From: Cohnella abietis | GTDB lineage: Bacteria > Bacillota > Bacilli > Paenibacillales > Paenibacillaceae | Assembly (NCBI RefSeq): GCF_004295585.1 | Contig: NZ_AP019400.1 | Location: 3,942,001 to 4,006,000 of the forward strand | Reading direction: 5' to 3' | DNA: 64,000 nucleotides | In this document: positions 1 to 8,583 of the stretch, in pieces | Numbering within the stretch: position 1 is the first letter of the stretch | Layout of the letters: every line of letters starts with the position of its first letter | Notes under the pieces: model-generated | Told to the model about the DNA's origin: nothing | Databases searched by the model: none | Seen by the model: the letters and a program-made list of their open reading frames with translations, nothing else | Program-made: the position numbers and the translations under genes

Positions 1-61
1 TCGCCCATAGCAGAAGCAATAACCTCCATACACCATCCATGAATGTTCGCCGTTCAGCCAT
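1..61 (-). CDS. Sugar ABC transporter permease, MalG-like (5' fragment)
   Basis: Only the first 20 codons lie in the window (starts MAERRTFMDG, then a hydrophobic WRLLLLLWA run that begins the first membrane helix). An AAAGGAGG ribosome site sits 9-10 nt before the ATG at 61. It begins 27 bp after the end of the first permease gene on the same strand. The position after a binding protein and a MalF-type permease makes it the second inner-membrane subunit of the same importer; this is inference from operon order, since the diagnostic EAA loop is outside the window. Confidence 0.75.
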   Translation of the reverse strand, partial: MAERRTFMDGVWRLLLLLWA

Positions 62-88
62 GCCTAGTTGCCTCCTTTAATACCCGTG

Positions 89-1033
89 CTAATACTCGAC
101 ATTTTCCTCCGGATAAAATTTATCGATAATCAACTTCGCCCCGACTAGAATGACGAATAGAAACATCCCTATTGCGGAAGCGTACCCGTAGTTGTGATAT
201 TCTTTTCCAAATGCGAGATTAAACATATAAAGCCCAATTACGTCGGTAGATCCTTCCGGCCCACCATTTGTCAAAATCATTATTATCTCAAAGCCTTTGA
301 TCGAGCCAAGAATAACAAACACGACACAGACCCGAATGACACCGCGAATGAGTGGGATCGTAATCCGGAACAATATGCTCATCGGACGAGCACCTTCTAG
401 ATAGGCCGCTTCATATAAAGATTTAGGAATACTACTAATCGCGTTGATGAAAATAACGACATAAAGCCCTACTCCTCCCCATACCATGGGGATTACCAAA
501 GCCCAAATCGCCGTTCTTGTATCGCCTAGCCAATAAAAGTCATTCATGCTCATACCGAACAGCTCAAGCATGCCATTAAGTAACCCGAAGCTACCATCGT
601 AAATAAACGACCACAGTAATGCGACAACAACGGTCGAAAGAACATTCGTAAAAAAGAAGATTACTTTATATATGGAATTTTCCTTATACGATTTATTGTT
701 AAGTAAGTATGCGAGCAATAATGATATGAACACGATAAGCGCTGGTACGACAATCATATACAGCAGGTTATGGTACAACGCACGCCAGACGAACTTATCC
801 TTAACCATACTCACATAGTTGTCAAAACCTACAAACTTGGCATCGGTCAAACCATCCCAATTCAATAAGGAGTAATAAACCGACATCAAGTTAGGGTACA
901 AGGTGAACAATAAATAACCTAGCAGCGAGGGGGCAATCGCAACGATCAAAAAAACAGTACGCTGTCTACTAGCCTTATTGGATCCCTTCTGCTTACGTAC
1001 CGCTTGTTCATCTCCATACATCTTGGCATTCAA
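89..1033 (-). CDS. Sugar ABC transporter permease, MalF/UgpA-like
   Basis: Integral membrane subunit of a carbohydrate ABC importer, 314 aa, about six transmembrane helices. The cytoplasmic EAA loop, which docks the ATPase, is visible near residues 205-230 (EAAYLEGARP followed by ITIPLI). I take the TTG at 1033 because AAGGGGGAG lies 6 nt upstream; an ATG at 1021 is the alternative. It follows the solute-binding protein by 76 bp and precedes the second permease, so all are probably one transcript. No ATPase gene is present in the visible part; as in many Firmicutes a shared MsmX-type ATPase may serve it (established pattern, not shown here). Confidence 0.93.
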   Translation of the reverse strand: MNAKMYGDEQAVRKQKGSNKASRQRTVFLIVAIAPSLLGYLLFTLYPNLMSVYYSLLNWDGLTDAKFVGFDNYVSMVKDKFVWRALYHNLLYMIVVPALIVFISLLLAYLLNNKSYKENSIYKVIFFFTNVLSTVVVALLWSFIYDGSFGLLNGMLELFGMSMNDFYWLGDTRTAIWALVIPMVWGGVGLYVVIFINAISSIPKSLYEAAYLEGARPMSILFRITIPLIRGVIRVCVVFVILGSIKGFEIIMILTNGGPEGSTDVIGLYMFNLAFGKEYHNYGYASAIGMFLFVILVGAKLIIDKFYPEENVEY

Positions 1034-1109
1034 AGCCTCTCCCCCTTACTTGAATAAATATTCGGGAGGAACTAGACTCCTCCCGAATCTATACAATTAC
1101 AACTAACCG

Positions 1110-2585
1110 TTACGGACGGTCATTTTTGATTGCAATTTGCTTAAGCTTCTCTGCTTCTTCCAGTACCGGTCCAGGATCTTTTTTCCCTGTTGCAGCTGCT
1201 GTTATTAATTCACTTAGAATCTTATCCGCTTGGCCGTGCTCAGCACTTGTAAGTCCAAATTCACGACGATAGGAAATATACTCTACTTTATGTTTGGTTG
1301 CATACTCCATAACAGCTGCCTGTGTAGGCTGAAGCTTCGCGATACGAGCAGGGTCATCGCCGAAGTCAAGTCTTGATGGATACGCTCCAGCTTCTGAAGC
1401 AATCGTTTCTTGAATCTCAAAATCGTACAAGCTCAGGATGAATTCCTTCGCCCACTGCTTATTTAGATCAGGCTTGTTCTTCCAGATTACAAATGAGGTA
1501 TCGCCCACTCCAGAGTTAACAAATACGGTTTGGTTAGCATCGTTGGTAGCTGGTATAGCCATAAATCCCCAATTGAAGCCTTCTGGTGTTGCCTCTTTCA
1601 TCTCATTGCCAACCCAATCGCCAGTTGAAACAAGCGCAGCTTTATGCTGAAGCACCTGCATTTGTGATTGTGTATGATTCAGTGCAGCTACTCCTGCAGG
1701 AAAGTACCCTTTCTTTCCAAACTCATACAAACGATTCCATGCTTCCTTGTTTTCTGTTGTTACAAGCTGCGGTCCAGTAAAGCTGCGGAAATTTTTAATA
1801 TAAGTATCGAAGGTTCCATTCGCTTTAGCTAAATCGAATTGAATAACATTAAACACATAATCGGTAAGGTACCCCGCATATACGCCCGGGAACGTAATAG
1901 GGATGACACCGTCGGCTTTAATCTGATCCAAAAGCGCTACAAACTCATCCCATGTGTTTGGACTTTTGTTCCAGCCTTTCTCATCAAACAATTTCTGGTC
2001 AAAGAAGAGACCTGCGGTATAGGCTGAAACCGGTAATCTAGCTGTAAAACCAAGGCTAAGAGAAGTATCATAAGCATCATCAGAGATGACCGATCTTAGT
2101 TTTTTCCCCGTTTCTCCTGGTACATCGCGCTCCCACAAATCGTCTTGCGGTTCAAGCTTGCCAGCACTTGCGAGACGCTCAAGTTGGCCGATAGCAGTGA
2201 ATTGTGGAATAAAGATATCGAACATGTCATTGTCGTTACCGGCTGCGATCTTCGGCTCGAGAATGGTTGATAGTGTTGGAGTTGAAGTAATATCGAACGT
2301 AACATTCGGATATTTTTCGATAAATTTCTTAACGGCCAGATCCATCCAAGCACGACCCGAGCCCGCCTCCCAGTACCCCATCTTCAGAGTAACCTTATCA
2401 TCCTTAGACAAGCCGTTTTCTGGATATACATTATCCTCTGGGTTTGAAGCGCTCGCGCTCGGGCTTACGTTTGATTCCGTACTTGCCGGAGAACTCGCTG
2501 AATCGTTGTTTTTGTTGCCTGCACAACCCGCTAGCAGTACAACGACCATAACAAGTGATAGAAATAGTGCGCTTACATTTTTCAT
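1110..2585 (-). CDS. Sugar ABC transporter solute-binding lipoprotein (family 1)
   Basis: Extracellular binding protein of the carbohydrate importer, 491 aa. The N-terminus is a lipoprotein signal with lipobox LLAGC, so Cys21 should be lipidated and the mature protein tethered outside the membrane; a low-complexity Ser/Ala/Asn linker follows (residues 22-50). The body has the family-1 fold signature (VTLKMGYWEAG, then AAGNDNDMFDIF and FVNSGVGDTSFVIWKNK in the C-terminal lobe). Located between the oxidoreductase and the permeases in the same direction. The ligand cannot be read from sequence; the divergent GH78 enzyme suggests a rhamnose-containing oligosaccharide (inference). Confidence 0.93.
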   Translation of the reverse strand: MKNVSALFLSLVMVVVLLAGCAGNKNNDSASSPASTESNVSPSASASNPEDNVYPENGLSKDDKVTLKMGYWEAGSGRAWMDLAVKKFIEKYPNVTFDITSTPTLSTILEPKIAAGNDNDMFDIFIPQFTAIGQLERLASAGKLEPQDDLWERDVPGETGKKLRSVISDDAYDTSLSLGFTARLPVSAYTAGLFFDQKLFDEKGWNKSPNTWDEFVALLDQIKADGVIPITFPGVYAGYLTDYVFNVIQFDLAKANGTFDTYIKNFRSFTGPQLVTTENKEAWNRLYEFGKKGYFPAGVAALNHTQSQMQVLQHKAALVSTGDWVGNEMKEATPEGFNWGFMAIPATNDANQTVFVNSGVGDTSFVIWKNKPDLNKQWAKEFILSLYDFEIQETIASEAGAYPSRLDFGDDPARIAKLQPTQAAVMEYATKHKVEYISYRREFGLTSAEHGQADKILSELITAAATGKKDPGPVLEEAEKLKQIAIKNDRP

Positions 2586-2649
2586 TGATGGTACCCCCTA
2601 ATTATTTTTTTGTTCAGTTGATGCTATATGAAGCTGCTGAAAGCTCAGC

Positions 2650-3930
2650 TCAACTGCCAACGGAATTCATACATCGCGCACTCCACCCAGCGACCGCAAT
2701 CGAACTACCACCCTCTAGCCTAGACTGCTCTGCAGCAAAAGCCATCATATGGCTTTGTACGGAAGCTTCAGCCGAAGTAAGTCCCTGAGCCCCGTTGTTA
2801 CTAGAGTTGCGAACCTGCTTCAGAAATTCCCGCATCAGTCCTTCATCTCCGCCCCCGTGTCCTCCTTCTCCTACGGCCACTGGGATATTCATTGCTTCTT
2901 TCCCGAATTGATATAGAACGATTTCATCCTTTTCCATATAACCTCGAATTTCACCTAACGTACCCATGATCTGTATCGTTCTTGATATATCGTGTGAAAA
3001 CCCAGACATTGTAAATGATGCAATAGCGCCTCTTTCAAATTCCAAGTTGACGACTTGATGATCAACTACATTGTTATCACATTGATAGACACAGCGTCCA
3101 AATGGTCCCTTCTCGAGTGCCTCATTGATCCCCTCAGGAGTTATCTCATTCGTAATGAAACGGGTCCACTCATTCTTTAGATCATTTTCCTTATAAATCC
3201 GGACTGCCGAATAAGGACAATCCCGCTCGACAGCACATCCCTCAACACAACGTAACGTTGATCCATGAGGGGCATTCTCAGAACGAAAGTGTAAGAGCGA
3301 GCCGTAAGAGCTAACTTTCGTGCACCTATCGTCTATCAACCAAGATAAAATATCCAGATCGTGACACGATTTCTGCAGGATCATCGGACTTGTTTCCTCG
3401 GACTTATTCCAGTTTCCACGAACGAAGCTGTGCGCCATATGGAAGTAACCCACATTCTCGCTTAATTGAACATTGACAATCTGTCCGATCGCACCGCTTA
3501 CGATTATTTCCTTGATCTTTGACCAGAACGGGGTATACCGTAGCACATGACAGACTGTCAGCAACCGGTTATGCTCCCTAGATGCATCCGCCATAGCAAG
3601 TACTTCATCAATCAATGGAGACATTGGTTTCTCAAGTAAAACATCGTATCCAAGCTCTAGTGCCTTCATTGTGGGTATACAATGCATTCTATCCTGCGTG
3701 GATATCACTGCGACATCTGCTATTTGGGTACTATGTAAAACCTGTTCCCAGCTGTCGAACAACTGATTGGGTGCGAGTCCATGGTCCTTAGCAGCAAGCT
3801 TTCTTCGTTCTTCATTCGGCTCGGCGACTGCGACGATTTTTAACTCCTCAGGATACTTACTCGCATACGCCCCATATACGAATCTCCCTCTCGCGCCGGC
3901 TCCTACTAGTACTGCAGTTATTTGACGCAC
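2650..3930 (-). CDS. Gfo/Idh/MocA-family oxidoreductase
   Basis: Predicted NAD(P)-dependent dehydrogenase acting on a sugar or sugar derivative. The N-terminal Rossmann motif VGAGARGR occurs near residue 8 and the family's EKPMSP motif near residue 105; the C-terminal alpha/beta domain carries substrate residues. I choose the GTG at 3930 (426 aa) because GAAGGGAGGGG lies about 12 nt upstream and the Rossmann fold then starts at once; an ATG at 4023 would add 31 residues without homology to the fold. A Cys-rich stretch (RCVEGCAVERDC) in the middle is unusual and might bind metal. First gene of the minus-strand sugar operon, divergent from the LacI genes. Confidence 0.88.
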   Translation of the reverse strand: MRQITAVLVGAGARGRFVYGAYASKYPEELKIVAVAEPNEERRKLAAKDHGLAPNQLFDSWEQVLHSTQIADVAVISTQDRMHCIPTMKALELGYDVLLEKPMSPLIDEVLAMADASREHNRLLTVCHVLRYTPFWSKIKEIIVSGAIGQIVNVQLSENVGYFHMAHSFVRGNWNKSEETSPMILQKSCHDLDILSWLIDDRCTKVSSYGSLLHFRSENAPHGSTLRCVEGCAVERDCPYSAVRIYKENDLKNEWTRFITNEITPEGINEALEKGPFGRCVYQCDNNVVDHQVVNLEFERGAIASFTMSGFSHDISRTIQIMGTLGEIRGYMEKDEIVLYQFGKEAMNIPVAVGEGGHGGGDEGLMREFLKQVRNSSNNGAQGLTSAEASVQSHMMAFAAEQSRLEGGSSIAVAGWSARCMNSVGS

Positions 3931-4102
3931 TATGTTTATTGACCCCTCCCTTCGCGATAATACATCGGTAAACTTATTTTCAACGAAATCATAACACTCG
4001 TTATATTTAGGTGTCAATAACATAATTTTTATCGATTAATGGGAATGAAAACACTTACACTCTTATTGTTTCTTATGAGTAAACGTCCTTTTCAGTTAAA
4101 TT

Positions 4103-4148
4103 TTGACTATTAATACGCTTTTGGATTACAATATAACTATTGTTATAC
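4103..4148 (+). promoter_or_regulatory. Promoter and operator-like palindrome of first lacI gene
   Basis: TTGACT (4103-4108), an 18-nt spacer and TACAAT (4127-4132) form a good sigma-A promoter. Directly over and after the -10 lies ATATAAC-TATT-GTTATAC (4131-4148), an inverted repeat with near-perfect 7-bp arms and a 4-bp centre. The position would let a bound regulator block transcription, so autoregulation is likely (inference). The same arrangement recurs before the second lacI gene. Confidence 0.6.
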
Positions 4149-4176
4149 TCTTTTTCGATGAAGGAGATTTCCCCCT

Positions 4177-5166
4177 ATGGTAACGAAAAAGGAGATCGCA
4201 GAGCACCTCGGTATCTCGCGAACAGCTGTTTCTCTCGTATTAAACAATACACCGAGCAGCACGATTTCGAATGAAACACGCCATAAAATACTTCAAGCAG
4301 CCAAAGAGCTTGGTTATCGGGATATTGAAGTATCACCCAAGCTTTGTTATGTACTCTATGATCGGGATGCCAATGATCCGCGTTATATGGTGGACTTGCA
4401 AATTATGGAGGCTAAAGCAAGTGACTTCAACTACGGCTTAGTTTTCTTGAATATTTCGAGCGATCCCCTGTCATTAAACAAACTACATAAGTATCTAGAT
4501 AATCAAGAGATTGAAGGGTACATCTTAACTGGCGATGTTGACGATAACCTACTTGAGCTATTTCGAAATTCGAATACCCCTTATATCTTTTATGGGATGC
4601 CGTTACGCGCTCAAGAAGAGATCAATTTCATCGCCTTTGACGATCGAACGCTGGCCTTGCATGCCACCGAATATTTATTCTCTCTCGGTCACACCCGGAT
4701 CGCTTTGTTTATGGGGAGCTTGGATTACGAAATCCATCAATTAAACCTGGAAGGCTTTCGTAATGCCCATGAAAAGAATGGAATTCCTTTGGATAAGTCC
4801 CTTATTCAAATAAGCAATGATGAGAATGGTTATGAGCTCTGCAAGAGAACTGACCTGCTGCAGCTGAAGCCAACCGCTATCTTCTGCGTGAATACCGTTA
4901 TTCAATTCGGTGCCCTTCAATACCTTCAGAGCACTGGCGTTTCTGTACCAAATGATATTAGCCTAGTAGGCTCCGGTCTATCTGAGCTTGTAAAGGTCAG
5001 CAGCCCGCAGCTCACAACCTATTACGTTTCAGCAGAGAAAAAGGCTACAACCGTATCAATGCTGCTTGAAATTATTAACAATCGCAATGCTAAGGAAACG
5101 GTCTCTTCGCGGATTACGGAGTTCGAGCGCTTCGCGGGTGGCACCGCTTCTCTTCGCAAGCCATAA
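4177..5166 (+). CDS. LacI-family transcriptional regulator, copy 1
   Basis: 329 aa. The N-terminal helix-turn-helix is classic LacI (VTKKEIAEHLGISRTAVSLV, residues 2-21, and the hinge region up to about 60), followed by a periplasmic-binding-like effector domain with SLGHTRIALFMG and SLVGSGLSELVKVSSPQL. An AAGGAGA ribosome site precedes the ATG. It is followed by a paralogue that is about 85% identical by eye, with the first 55 residues differing at only two positions, so both should read the same operator. Probably controls the divergent sugar operon and the downstream GH78 gene. The effector is unknown. Confidence 0.93.
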   Translation: MVTKKEIAEHLGISRTAVSLVLNNTPSSTISNETRHKILQAAKELGYRDIEVSPKLCYVLYDRDANDPRYMVDLQIMEAKASDFNYGLVFLNISSDPLSLNKLHKYLDNQEIEGYILTGDVDDNLLELFRNSNTPYIFYGMPLRAQEEINFIAFDDRTLALHATEYLFSLGHTRIALFMGSLDYEIHQLNLEGFRNAHEKNGIPLDKSLIQISNDENGYELCKRTDLLQLKPTAIFCVNTVIQFGALQYLQSTGVSVPNDISLVGSGLSELVKVSSPQLTTYYVSAEKKATTVSMLLEIINNRNAKETVSSRITEFERFAGGTASLRKP

Positions 5167-5180
5167 TAACAGTCGTTATT
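5165..5180. promoter_or_regulatory. Operator-like palindrome at the lacI1 stop codon
   Basis: AATAAC-AGTC-GTTATT, perfect 6-bp arms around a 4-bp centre. It has the same ATAAC-N4-GTTAT form as the sites next to the two lacI promoters and lies about 100 bp upstream of the second one, a spacing suited to looping between two bound dimers. Function is inferred. Confidence 0.4.
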
Positions 5181-5197
5181 TTCATACTCGCCATAAT

Positions 5198-5238
5198 AGC
5201 TACTTTTATGTGATATTTTCATAAAAAGTAGCTTTTTC
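5198..5238 (+). terminator. Terminator after first lacI gene
   Basis: Arms AGCTACTTTTAT and ATAAAAAGTAGCT with an AT-rich loop, followed by TTTTT. Located 31 bp after the stop codon. Confidence 0.65.
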
Positions 5239-5249
5239 ATTGTCATAAA

Positions 5250-5295
5250 TTGACGAATACCAATTTTAAGGGCTATAATATACCCATCGTTATAT
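5250..5295 (+). promoter_or_regulatory. Promoter and operator-like palindrome of second lacI gene
   Basis: TTGACG (5250-5255), 18-nt spacer, TATAAT (5274-5279), then ATATACC-CATC-GTTATAT (5278-5295). Spacing of -35, -10, palindrome and the ribosome site AAGGAGATTTCCCCCT is the same as for the first copy, showing that the duplication included the control region. Confidence 0.6.
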
Positions 5296-5325
5296 TTTGC
5301 ATTTCAAAGAAGGAGATTTCCCCCT

Positions 5326-6321
5326 ATGGTAACGAAAAAAGAGATCGCAGATCACCTCGGTATTTCGCGAACTGCCGTTTCTCTCGTATTAAATAATACC
5401 CCGAGCAGCACAATTTCTAATGAAACACGCCATAAAATACTTCAAGCAGCCAAAGAGCTTGGTTATAGGGATATTGCAGTATCACCCAAGCTTTGTTATG
5501 TACTCTATGATCGGGATGCCAATGATCCGCGTTATATGGCAGATTTGCAAATTATGGAGGCTAAAGCAAGCAGCTTTAACTATGGCTTAGTTTTCATGAA
5601 TATCTCGAGTACTCCTGAATCATTGAATAAGCTTCGCAAATACTTGGATAATCGGGAGATTGAAGGGTTCATCTTATCCGGTGATGTAGACGAAAAGCTT
5701 CTTGAATTATTTCGTCACTCGAATACTCCTTATATCTTTTATGGAATGCCACCGTTCAACCAAGAAGAGGATCTTAATTTCATCGCTTTCGACAATAAAA
5801 CACTGGCCTTTCATGCTACCGAACACTTATTTTCGCTTGGTCACACTCGGGTCGCATTGTTTATAGGGAGCCTAGACTACCATATTCATCAGTTAACTTT
5901 AGAAGGATTTCGTGAGGCACATACGTCGAATGGAATTCCCTTAGACAAATCCCTCATTCAAATAAGCAACGATGAGAATGGCTATGAACTCTGTAAGCGA
6001 GCGGAGATGCTTCAATTGAATCCTACTGCAATTTTCTGCGCGAATACCGTTATCCAATTCGGTGCTCTTCAGTACCTTCAAAGCACTGGCGTTTCCGTAC
6101 CACACGATGTTAGCTTGGTCGGCTCCGGTCTTTCCGAGCTTGTAAAGGTCAGCAGTCCTCAGCTAACAACCTATTACGTCTCCGAAGAGGAAAAGGCGAA
6201 AACCGTAACAATACTGCTTGAGATTATTAACAATCGCAACCCTGAAGGAACCTTCTCGTCGCGGGTTACGGAATTCGAACGTTTCGAGGGAGGTACTATT
6301 GCCCCCTGCAAATTAACATAG
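5326..6321 (+). CDS. LacI-family transcriptional regulator, copy 2
   Basis: 331 aa tandem paralogue of the preceding regulator. The DNA-binding domain is almost unchanged (Glu9 to Asp, Glu51 to Ala), while differences collect in the effector domain, for example around residues 142-150 where PPFNQEED replaces PLRAQEE with a net gain of one residue. This pattern fits two regulators sharing operators but sensing different or differently-bound ligands (inference). It ends 31 bp before the GH78 gene, in the same direction and with no terminator seen between them, so it may be cotranscribed with that enzyme. Confidence 0.93.
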   Translation: MVTKKEIADHLGISRTAVSLVLNNTPSSTISNETRHKILQAAKELGYRDIAVSPKLCYVLYDRDANDPRYMADLQIMEAKASSFNYGLVFMNISSTPESLNKLRKYLDNREIEGFILSGDVDEKLLELFRHSNTPYIFYGMPPFNQEEDLNFIAFDNKTLAFHATEHLFSLGHTRVALFIGSLDYHIHQLTLEGFREAHTSNGIPLDKSLIQISNDENGYELCKRAEMLQLNPTAIFCANTVIQFGALQYLQSTGVSVPHDVSLVGSGLSELVKVSSPQLTTYYVSEEEKAKTVTILLEIINNRNPEGTFSSRVTEFERFEGGTIAPCKLT

Positions 6322-6352
6322 AACGTTAACCTATTAGGGAGGTTGTATAACT

Positions 6353-8479
6353 ATGGATACTGCACACCAGTTGAATCCGACTTGGATCAGCTACCCAGGA
6401 GATTTCGAGCTTTGGCTGCATCGTGAGGTCAGCCTGCGCCGCGATGAACGGCTATCCATCGTCCCTCCTTTTTGGCGATTGGATACGCACTGCAGCAACG
6501 TCAAATTCCGCAAATGGGTGGATTTAATACAGGATGAGCAAGTAACCTGCGATGTCGAAGGTCGCTATAATATCGCAATTAACGATCGCTTTGTTTATGG
6601 AAATCCAAAGTCCTTCACCATACCAGCCGGAAGGCACCTGATTATGATTTCCGTTATTGCAGAAACAATCGTTCCAGCGATTTACTTGGAGGGACAATCG
6701 TTTGTTTCAGACAGCTCGTGGGAGGTTTCCACGAATAATCATGTCTGGTTGCCTGCTGCCACATTAAATTATCATACCCCTTTGGATAAACCTTCTGGTT
6801 ACCGATTGGCTACAAAACCGATATTTCCTATTGCGGCTGAACGTCTCAATTCCTTAACGAAGGAAGAATCTTCTCAACTGATCGATTTCGGCAAGGAAAC
6901 GTTCGGGTACGTAAGACTTCATCAAATCACAGGTTACGGAAAAGTGTGCTTGTACTATGGAGAGTCACGCGAAGAAGCGCTATCCAGAGATTTCTGCGAA
7001 ACTTATGACGAGGTCATACTCGACGAGACCATCTTAGAGAATGAGCCAGCTGCGTCCACTGATCCTAAAGATCGAATATTCACCATTCCTAACTCTCGTG
7101 CGTTTCGATATGTTCAGATTGTAAGCGTTGGAGAAGTTCAGTACGGTGAAGTATCCGCGCTGTATGAATATTTGCCTGTAAAATATCGAGGCCATTTCCG
7201 TTGCTCCGATGATCGTATCAATGAGATTTGGGATACGTCCTTATATACACTACACCTGACGACACGGGAATTTTTTCTTGATGGGATCAAGCGAGATCGT
7301 TGGGTATGGTCTGGGGATGCATGCCAGAGCTTTCTGATGAACTACTATTCTTTCTTCGATAACGATGTATGTCGACGTACATTCATTGCCCTTCGCGGCA
7401 AGGATCCTGTAGAGACGCATATTAATCATATTTTGGATTACAGCTTCTATTGGATATTGGCGCTGCAAGATTACTATCTGCATACTGGCGATTTGAGCTT
7501 TGTGAAAGACTGCTATCCCAAAATAGTATCCTTACTACAGTTCTGCATTGAACGCACGAACGACTCAGGGTTTATGGAAGGTCTTCCAGACGATTGGATA
7601 TTCGTTGACTGGGGGGAGATGGATAACCGAGGAGAAGTGTGCTTTGAACAAATTTTGTTCTGCCGAAGCCTTAATGTTGCCTCCGACTTTGCTACCCTCT
7701 TCCATGACAACGAGAATGCTTCATCGTTCAGAGTGAGAGCACAACAGCTTCATGAATCAATCTTGCACGTTTTCTGGGATGAGAAGGCCGGTGGTCTCGT
7801 ACATAGCCGTCACGACGGAAAATTGAGCAGTCATATAACCAAGTATGCGAACATGTTCGCCTTAAGCTACGGTTATTTCAATGAACATCAAGCGGAACTG
7901 GTTAAGCAAAATATTATGTTAAACGATGCTGTTCAGCCGATTGTTACGCCTTATATGAGGTTCTATGAATTGGCATCTTTATGTGAGATCGGTGAAACTG
8001 ATTTCGTAACTAGTGAAATCCAGCGCTATTGGGGTGGAATGCTCGATCTCGGAGCCACCTCATTCTGGGAAACATTCGATCCTACTCAAAGTGGTGATCA
8101 GCATTATGCCATGTATGGTAGACCATTCGGCAAAAGCCTTTGTCATTCTTGGGGTGCTAGTCCTCTCTATATTTTGGGCAAATATTATTTAGGGGTACGC
8201 CCGTTAACACCAGGCTATGAAACGTATGTTATTGAACCAAAGCTCGGTGGTTTGAGTTGGATTGAAGGTGCCGTACCTGTCCCTTCAGGTGACATTCACG
8301 TGTTTGCAAATTCGCATGAAATTAATATTCAGACTGTATCCGGCATAGGCACACTCCGCTTTCAAAGCTCGGTCATTCCTATTTCCTCTGACGGTCAAAT
8401 AGTAGACAAGGGAGCCGGACAATACGAACTGATGTTATCTCCCCATAACTCCTACAATATTCGATATACATTGGGGTAA
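6353..8479 (+). CDS. GH78-type alpha-L-rhamnosidase homologue
   Basis: 708 aa, no signal peptide, so probably cytoplasmic and acting on imported saccharides. An N-terminal beta-sandwich (to about 290) precedes an (alpha/alpha)6 barrel. The catalytic signature is at residues 309-322: LDGIKRDRWVWSGD; compared with the textbook D-CPQRER-LGW-GD motif the general-acid Glu is replaced by Asp315. The C-terminal barrel signature FWETFDP, HSWGASPLYIL and the closing beta domain (LTPGYETYVIEP) are present. AGGGAGG lies before the ATG. Rhamnoside hydrolysis is inferred; the Glu-to-Asp change leaves specificity open. Confidence 0.85.
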   Translation: MDTAHQLNPTWISYPGDFELWLHREVSLRRDERLSIVPPFWRLDTHCSNVKFRKWVDLIQDEQVTCDVEGRYNIAINDRFVYGNPKSFTIPAGRHLIMISVIAETIVPAIYLEGQSFVSDSSWEVSTNNHVWLPAATLNYHTPLDKPSGYRLATKPIFPIAAERLNSLTKEESSQLIDFGKETFGYVRLHQITGYGKVCLYYGESREEALSRDFCETYDEVILDETILENEPAASTDPKDRIFTIPNSRAFRYVQIVSVGEVQYGEVSALYEYLPVKYRGHFRCSDDRINEIWDTSLYTLHLTTREFFLDGIKRDRWVWSGDACQSFLMNYYSFFDNDVCRRTFIALRGKDPVETHINHILDYSFYWILALQDYYLHTGDLSFVKDCYPKIVSLLQFCIERTNDSGFMEGLPDDWIFVDWGEMDNRGEVCFEQILFCRSLNVASDFATLFHDNENASSFRVRAQQLHESILHVFWDEKAGGLVHSRHDGKLSSHITKYANMFALSYGYFNEHQAELVKQNIMLNDAVQPIVTPYMRFYELASLCEIGETDFVTSEIQRYWGGMLDLGATSFWETFDPTQSGDQHYAMYGRPFGKSLCHSWGASPLYILGKYYLGVRPLTPGYETYVIEPKLGGLSWIEGAVPVPSGDIHVFANSHEINIQTVSGIGTLRFQSSVIPISSDGQIVDKGAGQYELMLSPHNSYNIRYTLG

Positions 8480-8493
8480 TTAACGAGTGAAAG

Positions 8494-8583
8494 ATGTCTC
8501 ATTCCATGGTTAAACGTACAAGCAGCAGAAAAGTTATTGAATATGCTGTAGCACGTTTACAGGAATGGGGACCGCTAAGATGA
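8494..8583 (+). CDS. Possible 29-aa small protein
   Basis: A short frame starting 14 bp after the rhamnosidase stop and ending in TGA that overlaps the ATG of the next gene (ATGA). The peptide is basic (MSHSMVKRTSSRKVIEYAVA start). The upstream ribosome site is weak (GAGTGAAAG). The overlap suggests translational coupling, but coding is uncertain. Confidence 0.35.
   Translation: MSHSMVKRTSSRKVIEYAVARLQEWGPLR

Noticed and set aside
2086..2601. 171-codon plus-strand frame
   Set aside because: It is antisense to the well-supported solute-binding protein gene and has a non-protein-like composition.
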